Shown here one piece after another: positions 39,683 to 48,345 of a stretch of 64,000 nt of DNA. Each line of letters starts with the position of its first letter. Position 1 is the first letter of the stretch. The DNA is taken from assembly GCF_001593005.1 (NCBI RefSeq), contig NZ_LQZQ01000045.1:186001-250000 (forward strand), given 5' to 3'. Position numbers and translations under genes: made by a program. Below the pieces are notes generated by a model that was given only the letters and a program-made list of their open reading frames with translations, did no database searches and was not told the DNA's origin. This stretch comes from Roseivirga ehrenbergii (GTDB lineage: Bacteria > Bacteroidota > Bacteroidia > Cytophagales > Cyclobacteriaceae).

Positions 39683-40273
39683 ATGGATATGATGAAAAAA
39701 CAGATCAACGGAATGCTACTAATTTGTGCTGTGGCAGCCCTGACTTTTGGATGTTCTCAGAGTAAAGAAAAATCTGAAGAAAAATTAGATTCGCCTACGG
39801 AAACGGCTGAAGAATCGTTGGAAAGCGTGATTGTAGACTTGGAAAGTAAAAGTGATAGTCAATTAAAGGGTACGGTTATATTCAAAGAATTGGCCAACGG
39901 AAAGATCAATATTGACGTGAATTTGATGAATATTGAACCGGGCGACCATGCCGTACACATTCATGCTATTGGTGATTGTTCTGCTCCTGATGGAACTTCG
40001 GCCGGAGGCCATTGGAATCCTATGGGCGTAGATCATGGAAATAGAGCCGAGGGTGGTGATTTTCACCAAGGTGATATTGGAAACCTTACCGTTAGAGAAG
40101 ATGGAAATGGTTCTCTTTCTATGGATGTAGAAGGTTGGACTATTGGCGGTGACGAAAGCACCAATATTTTGAACCACGCGGTGATAGTTCATGCTGGTCC
40201 AGATGACTTTACTTCTCAGCCTGCTGGTGCTGCTGGTCCAAGAATTGGATGCGGTGTAATCACATTAAAATAA
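39683..40273 (+). CDS. sodC: Cu/Zn superoxide dismutase lipoprotein
   Basis: The 196-residue protein has a lipoprotein signal ending at Cys24 (LTFGC), a Glu/Ser-rich linker, and the full Cu/Zn dismutase domain. Metal ligands are visible in VHIHAIGDC, AGGHWNP, DHGNRAEGGDFHQGD and the NHAVIVHAGPDD segment with the last copper histidine. GDC and RIGC supply the conserved disulfide. It dismutates superoxide in the periplasm or at the surface. It is monocistronic, with a strong terminator after the stop. Confidence 0.95.
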   Translation: MDMMKKQINGMLLICAVAALTFGCSQSKEKSEEKLDSPTETAEESLESVIVDLESKSDSQLKGTVIFKELANGKINIDVNLMNIEPGDHAVHIHAIGDCSAPDGTSAGGHWNPMGVDHGNRAEGGDFHQGDIGNLTVREDGNGSLSMDVEGWTIGGDESTNILNHAVIVHAGPDDFTSQPAGAAGPRIGCGVITLK

Positions 40274-40294
40274 AAATTAAATCGATATAACTTG

Positions 40295-40327
40295 AAAGAG
40301 CTTAGTGTTTATCTAAGCTCTTTTTTT
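40295..40327 (+). terminator. Rho-independent terminator of sodC
   Basis: AAAGAGCTTAG (40295-40305) and CTAAGCTCTTT (40313-40323) form an 11-bp stem with a 7-nt loop. Four more T residues follow. Confidence 0.88.
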
Positions 40328-40542
40328 ATGCCCTTTAATAGCGTTTTAAGAGCCTTTTTAAGGCTTAATGTCTAATTAGCAAATGTAGCCTGCAACTTTT
40401 TAGTCATTATTTCGACTAAGCTTAAAGATTATTTTTTAATGAGGTCTAAGTGTATTTATCATTTCAATCGTCATTAAAGTGGTTAGTCCATTTTAGGTCT
40501 AATTTTTTTAAACAAACAACAGGTCAAAACTCTAATTTAATT

Positions 40543-42897
40543 ATGCGCAAATTTTTACTTACGACATGTGTCGTATTGTGTACTGTTCTAGCATCTGCTC
40601 AAGAAAAGGTCACCTTGAACGGATATGTACGAGATGCTTCCAATGGTGAGGAGCTGCTCGGAGTCACGGTTTTAATAGTCGAGATAGCGAATGGAGTAGT
40701 TTCCAATAATTACGGTTTCTATTCCATTACCCTTGCCCCAGGAAACTACACGGTTAAGTACAGTTTTATTGGTTACAAAACCATTGAAAAGAAGATTACT
40801 CTGGACAAAGATATTGAATTGAATATTGCCCTTCCAGAAGAATTAACAGAATTGGAAGAGGTAGTTGTAACAGGGGAGAGCCCAATTGCAAATGTGTCTA
40901 GCATCCAAATGAGTAGGAATGATTTGGACATTAAACAGGTAAAGAAGTTACCCGCACTTTTTGGTGAGCCAGATATCATTAAAACCATTCAGATGCTTCC
41001 AGGGGTGATTTCTGCAGGAGAAGGTACTTCCAGTTTCTTTGTTCGTGGCGGAAGCGCAGATCAGAACTTGATTTTAATTGATGAAGCCCCTGTGTATGAT
41101 CCTTCGCATTTATTCGGGCTTTTTTCGGTGTTCAATGCCGATATCATCAAGGATTCAGAGCTTTACAAAGGTGGAATTCCATCTCGTTTTGGCGGAAGGC
41201 TGTCTTCTATCTTGGATGTAAGAACCCGTGATGGAAACAACAAGGAATTTGAAGGCGAAGCGGGAATTGGCCTTTTGGCCAGTAGTATTTCGGTGGAAGG
41301 GCCAATTAAGAAAGACGAAAGCTCCTACATATTTTCCGCTCGTAGGTCTTATGTGGATCTGTTTTTACGAGCTGCCAACAATGATAACTTGGTCTATTTT
41401 TATGATGTTAACGCCAAGGTGAATTGGAGAGCGAATAATAAGAACCGCTTCTTTTTGTCTGTCTACTCAGGGCGAGATGATTTTTCTTTTGGTGAAGATT
41501 TTGGATTTGATTGGGGAAATAAAACAGCCACCTTTCGCTGGAACCACCTTTTTAGCGACAAACTATTTTCTAATACTTCGCTGATTGCTTCAAGCTTCGA
41601 TTACGGTTTAGGGATTGAAGATCCAGTTCAGGGAATTCGTTGGGATTCAAACCTACAAGAATATAGCTTCAAAAATGATTTTAATTATTTCGCCAGTCCA
41701 CAATTCGAATTAGATTTTGGCTATCACGTAACTTATAAGCGTTTCGCTCCAGGGAAAATCACACCTTCAAGCGATGAGTCTATTTTCAAAGCAACGGAAT
41801 TGCAGCATGAATACGCTCTGGATCATGCATTCTACTTGGGAGCCCAACACGAACTATCTTCCAAACTGACCATGAACTATGGTGCTAGATTATCCGCTTT
41901 TCAGAGCATAGGTAAAGGTGATGTGTATTTATATGAAAACCCGAAAGACAATATTGACCCAACACGCACCGATACGCTTTCTTTTAAAAGTTTCGAGCCT
42001 ATCAAAACCTATTTCAATTTCGAACCTCGTTTTTCAATGCGCTATATGCTCAATGAATCTAGTTCTATGAAGATGAGCTATAACCGAATGGTTCAGAATA
42101 CGCATCTGATTTCAAGCGGTACGGTGCCCTTGCCTTTTAATACGTGGGCGCCAAGTAGCTATTACCTTAAACCTCAAATTGCCGATCAGGTGGCTTTGGG
42201 TTACTTCAAAAATTTAAATGATAATATGTATGAGTTCTCTGTAGAGGCCTATTACAAAACAATGGACAACGTAACTGATTTTGCGGATAACGCGCAGGTT
42301 TTCTTTAATACAGATTTAAGTACAGAGTACCGCCAAGGCGATGCTGAGGCTTATGGTATGGAATTCTTCTTACAAAAAAAGGAGGGAGCCCTTACTGGTT
42401 TTATTGCCTATACCTTGTCTAAAACAGAGCGTACGATAGATGGTGTAAATTTGGGAAACACCTTTTTAGCCAATTACGATAGACGACACAGTCTGAACAT
42501 GCTTGCTACCTATGATTACAGCGATAAATGGTCGTTTGGTGCCGGTTTTACTTATGGAACTGGAAGGCCAACGACTATTCCTTCAGGAACTTACGAATGG
42601 GGAGACGGATATTCTGCCGATGTAATTACCGAAAGAAACGGATACAATTTGCCTGCATTCCATAGACTTGATTTGAGTGCTACGCTAACGCCAAAATCGA
42701 ATGCCAATAAGAAGTGGAAGACCTCTTGGGTATTTTCATTATACAATGCTTACAGCCGTAAAAACCCATTCTCGCTATACACCCGAGTTAAGCAAGATAA
42801 AGATGGAAACATCATTGGCGATGGGAATGAAAAGGAAGCGAGAATGATTTACCTGTTCCCAATTCTACCTTCAGTTACTTATAATATCAAATTTTAA
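40543..42897 (+). CDS. TonB-dependent outer membrane receptor with carboxypeptidase-like N-terminal domain
   Basis: I start at ATG 40543, giving a 784-residue protein with a signal peptide (MRKFLLTTCVVLCTVLASAQ). A carboxypeptidase-regulatory-like domain follows (about residues 22-105; LNGYVRDASNGEELLGVTV). The plug domain includes SSFFVRGGSADQNLILIDEAPVYD (about 160-190), and the rest is a beta-barrel with a final aromatic residue (YNIKF). A GTG at 40450 is in frame but would precede the signal by 31 residues. The DUF4249 lipoprotein gene follows by 15 nt, a pairing common in Bacteroidota. The imported substrate is unknown. Confidence 0.92.
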   Translation: MRKFLLTTCVVLCTVLASAQEKVTLNGYVRDASNGEELLGVTVLIVEIANGVVSNNYGFYSITLAPGNYTVKYSFIGYKTIEKKITLDKDIELNIALPEELTELEEVVVTGESPIANVSSIQMSRNDLDIKQVKKLPALFGEPDIIKTIQMLPGVISAGEGTSSFFVRGGSADQNLILIDEAPVYDPSHLFGLFSVFNADIIKDSELYKGGIPSRFGGRLSSILDVRTRDGNNKEFEGEAGIGLLASSISVEGPIKKDESSYIFSARRSYVDLFLRAANNDNLVYFYDVNAKVNWRANNKNRFFLSVYSGRDDFSFGEDFGFDWGNKTATFRWNHLFSDKLFSNTSLIASSFDYGLGIEDPVQGIRWDSNLQEYSFKNDFNYFASPQFELDFGYHVTYKRFAPGKITPSSDESIFKATELQHEYALDHAFYLGAQHELSSKLTMNYGARLSAFQSIGKGDVYLYENPKDNIDPTRTDTLSFKSFEPIKTYFNFEPRFSMRYMLNESSSMKMSYNRMVQNTHLISSGTVPLPFNTWAPSSYYLKPQIADQVALGYFKNLNDNMYEFSVEAYYKTMDNVTDFADNAQVFFNTDLSTEYRQGDAEAYGMEFFLQKKEGALTGFIAYTLSKTERTIDGVNLGNTFLANYDRRHSLNMLATYDYSDKWSFGAGFTYGTGRPTTIPSGTYEWGDGYSADVITERNGYNLPAFHRLDLSATLTPKSNANKKWKTSWVFSLYNAYSRKNPFSLYTRVKQDKDGNIIGDGNEKEARMIYLFPILPSVTYNIKF

Positions 42898-42912
42898 TCG
42901 AGGCATATTAAG

Positions 42913-43758
42913 ATGAAAAATCTATATAAATACATACTATTTTCTTTGACTGTTTTCTTTGTTTCCTGCGAAGAAACCATCGATATCGATACCATTACCT
43001 CTGAACCTAAGGTGGTGATTGATGGGGTATTAACGAATAATTCTGAACTCAACTTTATTAAGCTTAGCTATACAAGAGGTTTTTATTCTCTTGATCCAAA
43101 TCCTGCCATTACAGATGCAGTAGTTACCGTTACAGATGATGCAGATAATGAAGTGGTTTATCTACATAACCCAAACAATGACCCATCGAAGAAAGGTTAT
43201 TATTATCCGCAAACGCCTTATGCCGGGAATATTTGGACAACATACCGCTTAAAAGTGACTGTTGATGGTGTGGATTATACCGCTTCAGAAACCATGCTGC
43301 CCGTAACAGAGATCGATTCACTGACCGTTATTATTGATGAAGAGGAAATGGAAGATCCTGACGAAGAGGGTGAGTTTTATGAGGTATTGTTTTATGCAAA
43401 AGAACCTCAGGATAGGGTGGACCATTACCTTTTTAAATTCTATAAGAATGGTTTAACACTCAGGGATTTTGAGGGAGATATTTATTTTGCGGACGATGAT
43501 TTTTTGGGGGAATCCATTAGTGGTGTTCCCACAGCTGGTTATTATAAATTAGGTCAATATGCTAAAGTGGAAATGTATAGCATTACCAGAGAGGCATTTA
43601 TTTACTATAATGATTTATCGAACTTGCTCAACAATGATGGGGGAATGTTTACTCCGCCACCTGCAAACCCAAGAACAAACCTTTCGAATGGGGCGTTCGG
43701 ATACTTTCAGGTAAGTGCAGTAGATATTATGGAGATTGAAATAAAAGATCCGAATTAA
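42913..43758 (+). CDS. DUF4249 lipoprotein
   Basis: The 281-residue protein has a lipoprotein signal (MKNLYKYILFSLTVFFVSC, Cys19), then the DUF4249 pattern starting EETIDIDTITSEPKVVIDGVLTN. A beta-rich Ig/transthyretin-like region and a C-terminal part with prolines and acidic residues follow. DUF4249 proteins are outer-membrane lipoproteins encoded beside TonB receptors, probably surface partners in uptake. The gap to the receptor gene is 15 nt. A strong terminator ends the unit. Confidence 0.9.
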   Translation: MKNLYKYILFSLTVFFVSCEETIDIDTITSEPKVVIDGVLTNNSELNFIKLSYTRGFYSLDPNPAITDAVVTVTDDADNEVVYLHNPNNDPSKKGYYYPQTPYAGNIWTTYRLKVTVDGVDYTASETMLPVTEIDSLTVIIDEEEMEDPDEEGEFYEVLFYAKEPQDRVDHYLFKFYKNGLTLRDFEGDIYFADDDFLGESISGVPTAGYYKLGQYAKVEMYSITREAFIYYNDLSNLLNNDGGMFTPPPANPRTNLSNGAFGYFQVSAVDIMEIEIKDPN

Positions 43759-44119
43759 AGAAGAACAATATAAACTTAAGTAAAATGGGACTGTCGGATA
43801 AGGCAGTCCCATTTTTGGTTTAAACAATCAAATCAAAGTTAAAGCCAACTTCTCAGGTGAATAGGGGAGTCCTTTTTGGTTGGGTGATTAGGCCAACGAT
43901 ACATATACGGGCAAACCTATTTAACTAGATTTAGGCATTTTAGAATTTCCTTCATACTGTTGGATTGTCCAACACTTCGAGGTCTGCTTCATCACTAATT
44001 CAAACTTATGTTTTTGTGTAAATAACTGTTATTCAGTTGGTTGTTCTTTTATTTTCCTTATGGCATGTCTTTTTCAATAAGAAGGGTAAAACAATTAATT
44101 CAACAAAAATTATAAAGTT
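43759..44119. other. Intergenic region with terminator and a second hairpin
   Basis: It holds the terminator of the DUF4249 unit (43782-43816) and then about 300 bases without a gene. A perfect GTTGGA-TTG-TCCAAC hairpin lies at 43959-43973. The 43840-43910 stretch is comparatively GC-rich. I looked for riboswitch signatures and recognised none. Confidence 0.45.
43782..43816 (+). terminator. Rho-independent terminator of receptor/DUF4249 unit
   Basis: AAAATGGGACTG (43782-43793) and CAGTCCCATTTT (43804-43815) form a perfect 12-bp stem with a 10-nt loop, followed by one further T. Confidence 0.85.
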
Positions 44120-44455
44120 ATGAAAAAGGCAATTTTAAGTTTACTGGCTATAGCCACTTTAAGTTTCACATCTGTTGCATTCACAAACGTAGGAGAAGCT
44201 GCTACGGTGCTTGTTCAGCAAGAGAAGAAAACAGAAATTCTGATGAAAAATCTTCCTGAAGAAGTGAAAAAAGGATGGGAAGAAGCAGAATACAAAGATG
44301 AAAACGTAGAGAAAATCTACAAAGTTGAAACACCAGCTCCAGAGAGCGAAGAGTACATCGAGTTCATCGTGAAAAAAGAGACTGGTAAAGTAGCTGTTCA
44401 CTTTGGAATGGACGGAACGTTACTGAGAGAGGTAGCTATTGACGGAAAACAGTAA
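44120..44455 (+). CDS. Small secreted protein of unknown function
   Basis: The 111-residue protein has a signal peptide of about 28 residues (MKKAILSLLAIATLSFTSVA and on). The mature part is short, highly charged and lysine/glutamate-rich with an alpha/beta pattern (LPEEVKKGWEEAEYK; EEYIEFIVKKETGKVAVHFG), reminiscent of small PepSY-like periplasmic proteins. I cannot assign a function. It is monocistronic and ends in a shared hairpin terminator. Confidence 0.75.
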   Translation: MKKAILSLLAIATLSFTSVAFTNVGEAATVLVQQEKKTEILMKNLPEEVKKGWEEAEYKDENVEKIYKVETPAPESEEYIEFIVKKETGKVAVHFGMDGTLLREVAIDGKQ

Positions 44456-44502
44456 TCAGTTTTTGGTTGAGTATTCACATAAGTGACCCTTTGTGTTAGT
44501 AG

Positions 44503-44531
44503 AGAAGGTTATCCGGACGGGATAACCTTCT
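44503..44531. terminator. Bidirectional terminator
   Basis: AGAAGGTTATCC (44503-44514) and GGATAACCTTCT (44520-44531) form a perfect 12-bp stem with a GGACG loop between the convergent stops at 44455 (+) and 44549 (-). Confidence 0.85.
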
Positions 44532-44548
44532 TGATTTTGTACTCAATT

Positions 44549-45070
44549 TTAACGCATTTTATCACGCTGATTGTATTCCTTAATCTTCACATTCAAAGCC
44601 TTGAAATCTAATTTGCCCTGAACCTCAGTAAGGTGATCTAGAATAGCCAACCCTTTGTTCAATTGGCTGTCTATGTTTTTTACTTTCCCCACAATGTAAA
44701 TGAGGCTACGTTGCTTACCAGGAGTAAGAGAATGGAAGAATTTAGAGCCAACCTCATCTTGATCTAGCAAAACGCTAAAGGTTTCAGGCATTGGCATTCC
44801 ATATTCTGAATTGTCCTTTTCAAGCGTTACTTCCACCTTATCGCCTTCATTTATATTCAGTTCGGTTCTTATTTTTTGGTTGACGAGAATATAACTTCCC
44901 TCATCAATGGGCATCAAAGCTGTATGAATAGTGATTTTGTTATTGATCAGGCACTTTACTCGTCTGTTATTGCCATTGGTAAACTGAGCCGTAATCTCTG
45001 GGCTTACAGGCAAATGGTAGCTCCAATGTTCATAATGAAATTGAGCTAAAGTGGTAGTAAAGCTGGCCAA
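44549..45070 (-). CDS. YdeI/OmpD-associated-like protein (DUF1905 plus YdeI domain)
   Basis: The chain fits the DUF1905 pattern (LPVSPEITAQF, RVKCLINNKITIHTALMPIDEGSYILVNQKIRTELNINEGDKVEVTLEKD) followed by a YdeI-type helical C-terminus (FFHSLTPGKQRSLIYIVGKVK). YdeI-family proteins are linked to bacteriocin or antimicrobial resistance; the biochemical role is uncertain. No ATG lies near the N-terminus. I use TTG 45070 (about 173 residues); TTG 45136 would make it overlap the cyclotransferase gene. It follows that gene closely and is likely co-transcribed. Confidence 0.72.
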   Translation of the reverse strand: MASFTTTLAQFHYEHWSYHLPVSPEITAQFTNGNNRRVKCLINNKITIHTALMPIDEGSYILVNQKIRTELNINEGDKVEVTLEKDNSEYGMPMPETFSVLLDQDEVGSKFFHSLTPGKQRSLIYIVGKVKNIDSQLNKGLAILDHLTEVQGKLDFKALNVKIKEYNQRDKMR

Positions 45071-45087
45071 TGGTTCAAATTGTGAGT

Positions 45088-45882
45088 TTAATTTTCTGGG
45101 TTGGCCGTAAGCTTCAATACATAAATCAGTGGCCAAAGTTTACCAGTTACGAGTAAAGACTTAGTTGATTCATGCCAAGCAATTCCATTTAAAACATCAG
45201 CATCTGGGTTAAGCAATCTGGTACGATAGGTCAAGTCCGAGAGGTCTAAGAAGCCTTGCACTTCGCCTGTGTTGGCATCAATCTTAGCAATTTGGTCTTT
45301 TAAGTAAATGTTTGCCCAAATAAAGCCATCAACGTACTCAAGCTCGTTTAGGCTACTTACAGCTACACCCTTATAAGTTACATTCAGCTTTTTTATCGGA
45401 GCTAAACTGGCAGTGTCTAAAAACGAAAGTGAGTTCGACCCGTCTGACATAATCAGATTTTTTCCATCATGGGTTAATCCCCAACCTTCATTATTGTATT
45501 TGAATTCTCTTAACTGTTCAAAGGTTTCTAAATCGTAAACAAAGCCTACTTTTTGCTGCCATGTAAGTTGGTAGATTTTATTATTCAGAATGGTAATGCC
45601 TTCTCCGAAGAATTTGTCGTCTAGTATTACCTTTTTGTCTGGTTTTCCAGTTGAAGGATCTACAATTCCGACCCACGAACCTTCTCTGCCAGTACTCTCG
45701 TATATTTTTCCTTTATGAACCAGTAAACCTTGCGTATAGGCAGTAGAGTCATGCGGCATAGTTTGCTCCACCTTGTAGCTGATCAATTCAGGGTTGGCCA
45801 AAGAATACTTGTCTTTTTTAGAAGGAGTGCATGAAATAATACTTAGGCTCAGTGATAGGATGGAAAGTTGTAGAAATCTCAT
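45088..45882 (-). CDS. Glutaminyl-peptide cyclotransferase (glutamine cyclotransferase family)
   Basis: The 264-residue protein has a lipoprotein signal (MRFLQLSILSLSLSIISC, Cys18) and a five-bladed propeller of the plant/bacterial glutamine cyclotransferase type. Motifs are HDSTAYTQGLLVHKGKIYESTG, FGEGITILNNKIYQLTW, NNEGWGLTHDGKNLIMSDGS, LNELEYVDGFIWANIY and LNGIAWH. It would form N-terminal pyroglutamate on exported peptides. It is followed by the YdeI-like gene within about 17 nt. Confidence 0.9.
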   Translation of the reverse strand: MRFLQLSILSLSLSIISCTPSKKDKYSLANPELISYKVEQTMPHDSTAYTQGLLVHKGKIYESTGREGSWVGIVDPSTGKPDKKVILDDKFFGEGITILNNKIYQLTWQQKVGFVYDLETFEQLREFKYNNEGWGLTHDGKNLIMSDGSNSLSFLDTASLAPIKKLNVTYKGVAVSSLNELEYVDGFIWANIYLKDQIAKIDANTGEVQGFLDLSDLTYRTRLLNPDADVLNGIAWHESTKSLLVTGKLWPLIYVLKLTANPEN

Positions 45883-45916
45883 GAAGGATCGTCAATGTTT
45901 ATTTACAAAATAGAAA

Positions 45917-45936
45917 CCAATCGATAATCGATTTGG
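45917..45936 (-). terminator. Weak terminator after tlpA-type gene
   Basis: On the minus strand a stem of about seven pairs with one bulge (CCAAATCG/CGATTGG) and a 5-nt loop is followed by a T-rich stretch (TTTCTATTTT). It lies 50 nt after the stop at 45987. Confidence 0.4.
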
Positions 45937-45986
45937 CTTGAATTTAATAATTGCCTTATTGGCACATAAACTTAACGAACATCCCT

Positions 45987-46592
45987 TTATTTCTCAGCCA
46001 GCTTTAGCAAATATTTCTTGAAACGTTTGGTGTCGTAATTGGCCATTCCTGTTTTACTTACTACAATTTTACCTTCAGGAGAAACTACAAAAGTAGATGG
46101 AACAACTTCGGTTTCAAAAACATCGGGTAGAGGAGATGCCAATTTGAATACAGGAAAATCGAATCCTTTGCGCTTAACCCAAGATTGGGCAGTTCGCATT
46201 TCATCATCGTGCGAAATCATCAAAAACACGATGTCGTCTTTGTTTTCAATTTTATTGTAGAGGGAATTGATGTTAGGCATTTCAGCAACACAAGGCGGGC
46301 ACCAAGTAGCCCAAATGTTAATGAAAAGGGTTTTCCCTTTTAAATCGCGAACGTCTATTTTGTTGCCTTCCTCATTTACCAAACGGAAATTGTAATCGGC
46401 ATCAACCACTTCATCGGCATCTAAAGCAGTGGCATTGGCAACGCCTGTCACTAATACTGCCTGCTGCACTTTCCCGAAAACTTCGGCCTGAGAACCCGTC
46501 AAGTAGATCACCAGAAAAACCACCACAACAATGGATAGCTCAATGATATCTCGTTTGGTTACGCCTTTCTTTTTCTTACTTTTTTCCTCCAT
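45987..46592 (-). CDS. TlpA-like membrane-anchored thioredoxin
   Basis: The 201-residue protein has a membrane anchor near residues 18-33 and a periplasmic TlpA/ResA-type thioredoxin domain. The active site is WATWCPPC (Cys98, Cys101), preceded by LKGKTLFINIWA. Later markers are VFLMISHDDEMRTAQSWVKR and VVPSTFVVSPEGKIV. It should reduce or oxidise periplasmic disulfides, for example for cytochrome c maturation. It is a single-gene unit with a 20-bp palindrome 40 nt upstream of the start. Confidence 0.92.
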   Translation of the reverse strand: MEEKSKKKKGVTKRDIIELSIVVVVFLVIYLTGSQAEVFGKVQQAVLVTGVANATALDADEVVDADYNFRLVNEEGNKIDVRDLKGKTLFINIWATWCPPCVAEMPNINSLYNKIENKDDIVFLMISHDDEMRTAQSWVKRKGFDFPVFKLASPLPDVFETEVVPSTFVVSPEGKIVVSKTGMANYDTKRFKKYLLKLAEK

Positions 46593-46631
46593 TGCTGAAT
46601 TCTTTGCGCTTCAAGTTAACTAAACTTATAA

Positions 46632-46651
46632 AATAGTATGTACATGCTATT
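46632..46651. promoter_or_regulatory. Near-perfect 20-bp palindrome upstream of TlpA-like gene
   Basis: AATAGTATGTACATGCTATT is symmetrical except for one base pair. It lies 40 nt upstream of the gene starting at 46592. It is a good candidate operator for a dimeric regulator; the regulator is not known. Confidence 0.5.
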
Positions 46652-46748
46652 CACTCCAATGTGTTGAGAATGGAATCAAAGGATAAATGGTTCATATAAG
46701 TTTTTCTGAAATGGTAATCTCCATAATAAGTTAATGAAAAGCCCCTCC

Positions 46749-47111
46749 TTATTTATTAGAGAACTTTCTTATGGCTTCTTCTAGTGATTCAGAGAAGTTG
46801 ATGTGCCCTAATTTATTACTTTCAAAAATGAAATTCTGAAGGCTCTTACTCTGGTGTGTTGCAAAATCTCCGATTATGGCCAGCTTAACCCTGTAGTTGG
46901 AGAATTTCTGAAGTATTTCGCCAGCAATCCCAGTTTTAAGATCGAAGAAATTAGGCGTGATGTTGGTCTTGTAAAGAATTACATGATCAAAACCGTGATA
47001 GTACAAATTGCCAAGAAGGTCTAAGCCTTCTTCTTTATCATTAATAACAAAGCCTTCGGAGGTTACTTCTGCTATTTGAAACTCTCCGACTTCATGAATG
47101 TTAATATCCAT
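46749..47111 (-). CDS. DUF4180 protein
   Basis: The 120-residue cytoplasmic protein has the STAS-like DUF4180 core: DLLGNLYYHGFDHVILYKTNITPNFFDLKTGIAGEIL and then YRVKLAIIGDFATHQSKSLQNFIFESNK. The function is unknown; the family often occurs beside transcription factors and small-ligand proteins. It is the last gene of a minus-strand run tetR-SRPBCC-DUF4180, 24 nt after the SRPBCC gene, so all three likely share one transcript. Confidence 0.88.
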   Translation of the reverse strand: MDINIHEVGEFQIAEVTSEGFVINDKEEGLDLLGNLYYHGFDHVILYKTNITPNFFDLKTGIAGEILQKFSNYRVKLAIIGDFATHQSKSLQNFIFESNKLGHINFSESLEEAIRKFSNK

Positions 47112-47135
47112 TATTAGTAGTTCTATTCTGATGAG

Positions 47136-47630
47136 CTAGTTATTGAGCATTCCTTTAAGCGACTCGTTTTTGTTTCTTAGGTCTATTCCACCCTCATATA
47201 CTGACTTTAGATTCAATAGAAAGAAAGCCCAACCAGAAGCACAGCCCAACCTTATTCCTTGTTTTGAGTTATCATCCGTTGGGATATTTTTTTGGGTAAG
47301 CTCAACCATTACAGCACCTTCAACTTGGGTGAGATGAATATCTACTAGGCATTCACCCGCGAAAGTGAATTGTAAAAAATCAGTACCGTTGGCTTGGGTG
47401 ATTCTCCCTTTTTCTATATCGTCATATAAAAACCACTGCCATTTGTAAGAGCCGGCTTGAGTTACTTGCTGGTCAGCCGCTAACGCTTCGCCAGTTGAAT
47501 TGTAAAAAGTAGCCTCACTTAAAAACCACTTTTCTATTTTCTCCGAAATCGTCCAAGCATCGTATAATTCTGAAATACTTGATTTTACAGCTATTTTCTG
47601 TGTGAACGACTCCCAGTTAAAATTTTTCAT
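47136..47630 (-). CDS. SRPBCC/AHSA1-family protein
   Basis: The 164-residue protein has the START-like AHSA1 pattern: WESFTQKIAVKSSISELYDAWTISEKIEKWFL near the N-terminus, the beta-sheet middle with QVTQAGSYKWQWFLYDD, and a C-terminal helix (GWAFFLLNLKSVYEGG). These proteins form a hydrophobic cavity for lipids or other ligands. I start at ATG 47630. It sits between tetR and the DUF4180 gene and could bind or modify the TetR ligand. Confidence 0.87.
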   Translation of the reverse strand: MKNFNWESFTQKIAVKSSISELYDAWTISEKIEKWFLSEATFYNSTGEALAADQQVTQAGSYKWQWFLYDDIEKGRITQANGTDFLQFTFAGECLVDIHLTQVEGAVMVELTQKNIPTDDNSKQGIRLGCASGWAFFLLNLKSVYEGGIDLRNKNESLKGMLNN

Positions 47631-47709
47631 TGTTGTGTTTTTGATCCTTGAAGTGAATTTGATTAAAAGTTTTGGAACAAGCAACAAAGAGAAGGTTACA
47701 CGTTTGGTG

Positions 47710-48303
47710 CTAGGCTTCTAATTTGAGAATATCGTAAGCATGCTGTTTATACTGACCCATGATTTCATCTTTTTTAGCAGCATTTTTTTCCATGCATAAA
47801 TAATAGTAGGCGCCTTCTAAGATGGTATAAATCAAATTTGCGGTTCGTTTTGGATTTTCTAGTTTCAGTGACCCCTCTTCTATACATTCCACCAAATGAG
47901 ATTCTAACCAAACTCGCAGAGAGTCATGGAGGTCTTTGTATTTAGAGCGAATCACATTGTTTCTAAAAATCAAGCTGTAACAACTGTAATAGACATCATC
48001 GCTAATCAGAGCATTCCATTTTCTGGAGAAAAGGTTGTTGAGTACTTCCCTTAAGTGATCAATTGCAGAACCTTCTTTTCTAATAGTATAGATTTTTTGG
48101 TAGCGACTTAGAATATAATCTATAAGGGCAAGCACTAGCTCGTCTTTGTTCTTAAAGTTATGCAAGATTAAGCTAGGGTTAACATCCATGGCTTCTGCAA
48201 TCTTAGCAATAGAGGCATTTTGAAGCCCTTCTGCCTTGGCGGTTTTATAGAATGCTTTTACTATTTCTTGTCTCCTGAGGTCTTTAATGTTCTTTCTTCC
48301 CAT
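47710..48303 (-). CDS. TetR-family transcriptional regulator
   Basis: The 197-residue regulator has an N-terminal helix-turn-helix (RQEIVKAFYKTAKAEGLQNASIAKIAEAMDVNPSLILHNFKNKDELVLALIDYIL, residues about 10-65) and an all-helical ligand-binding C-terminal domain. It is divergent from susC. A 20-bp inverted repeat of TetR-operator type (48346-48365) lies 43 nt from its start, so it probably represses itself and may control the SusCD locus. It heads tetR-SRPBCC-DUF4180. Confidence 0.92.
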   Translation of the reverse strand: MGRKNIKDLRRQEIVKAFYKTAKAEGLQNASIAKIAEAMDVNPSLILHNFKNKDELVLALIDYILSRYQKIYTIRKEGSAIDHLREVLNNLFSRKWNALISDDVYYSCYSLIFRNNVIRSKYKDLHDSLRVWLESHLVECIEEGSLKLENPKRTANLIYTILEGAYYYLCMEKNAAKKDEIMGQYKQHAYDILKLEA

Positions 48304-48345
48304 TGAATTTGTGTGTGATTCTGAGACTCAAATATGTGGAAAATA

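Noticed and set aside
43840-43910. Possible riboswitch-like GC-richer segment
   Set aside because: No aptamer signature (TPP, cobalamin, SAM, glycine or others) could be matched by eye.
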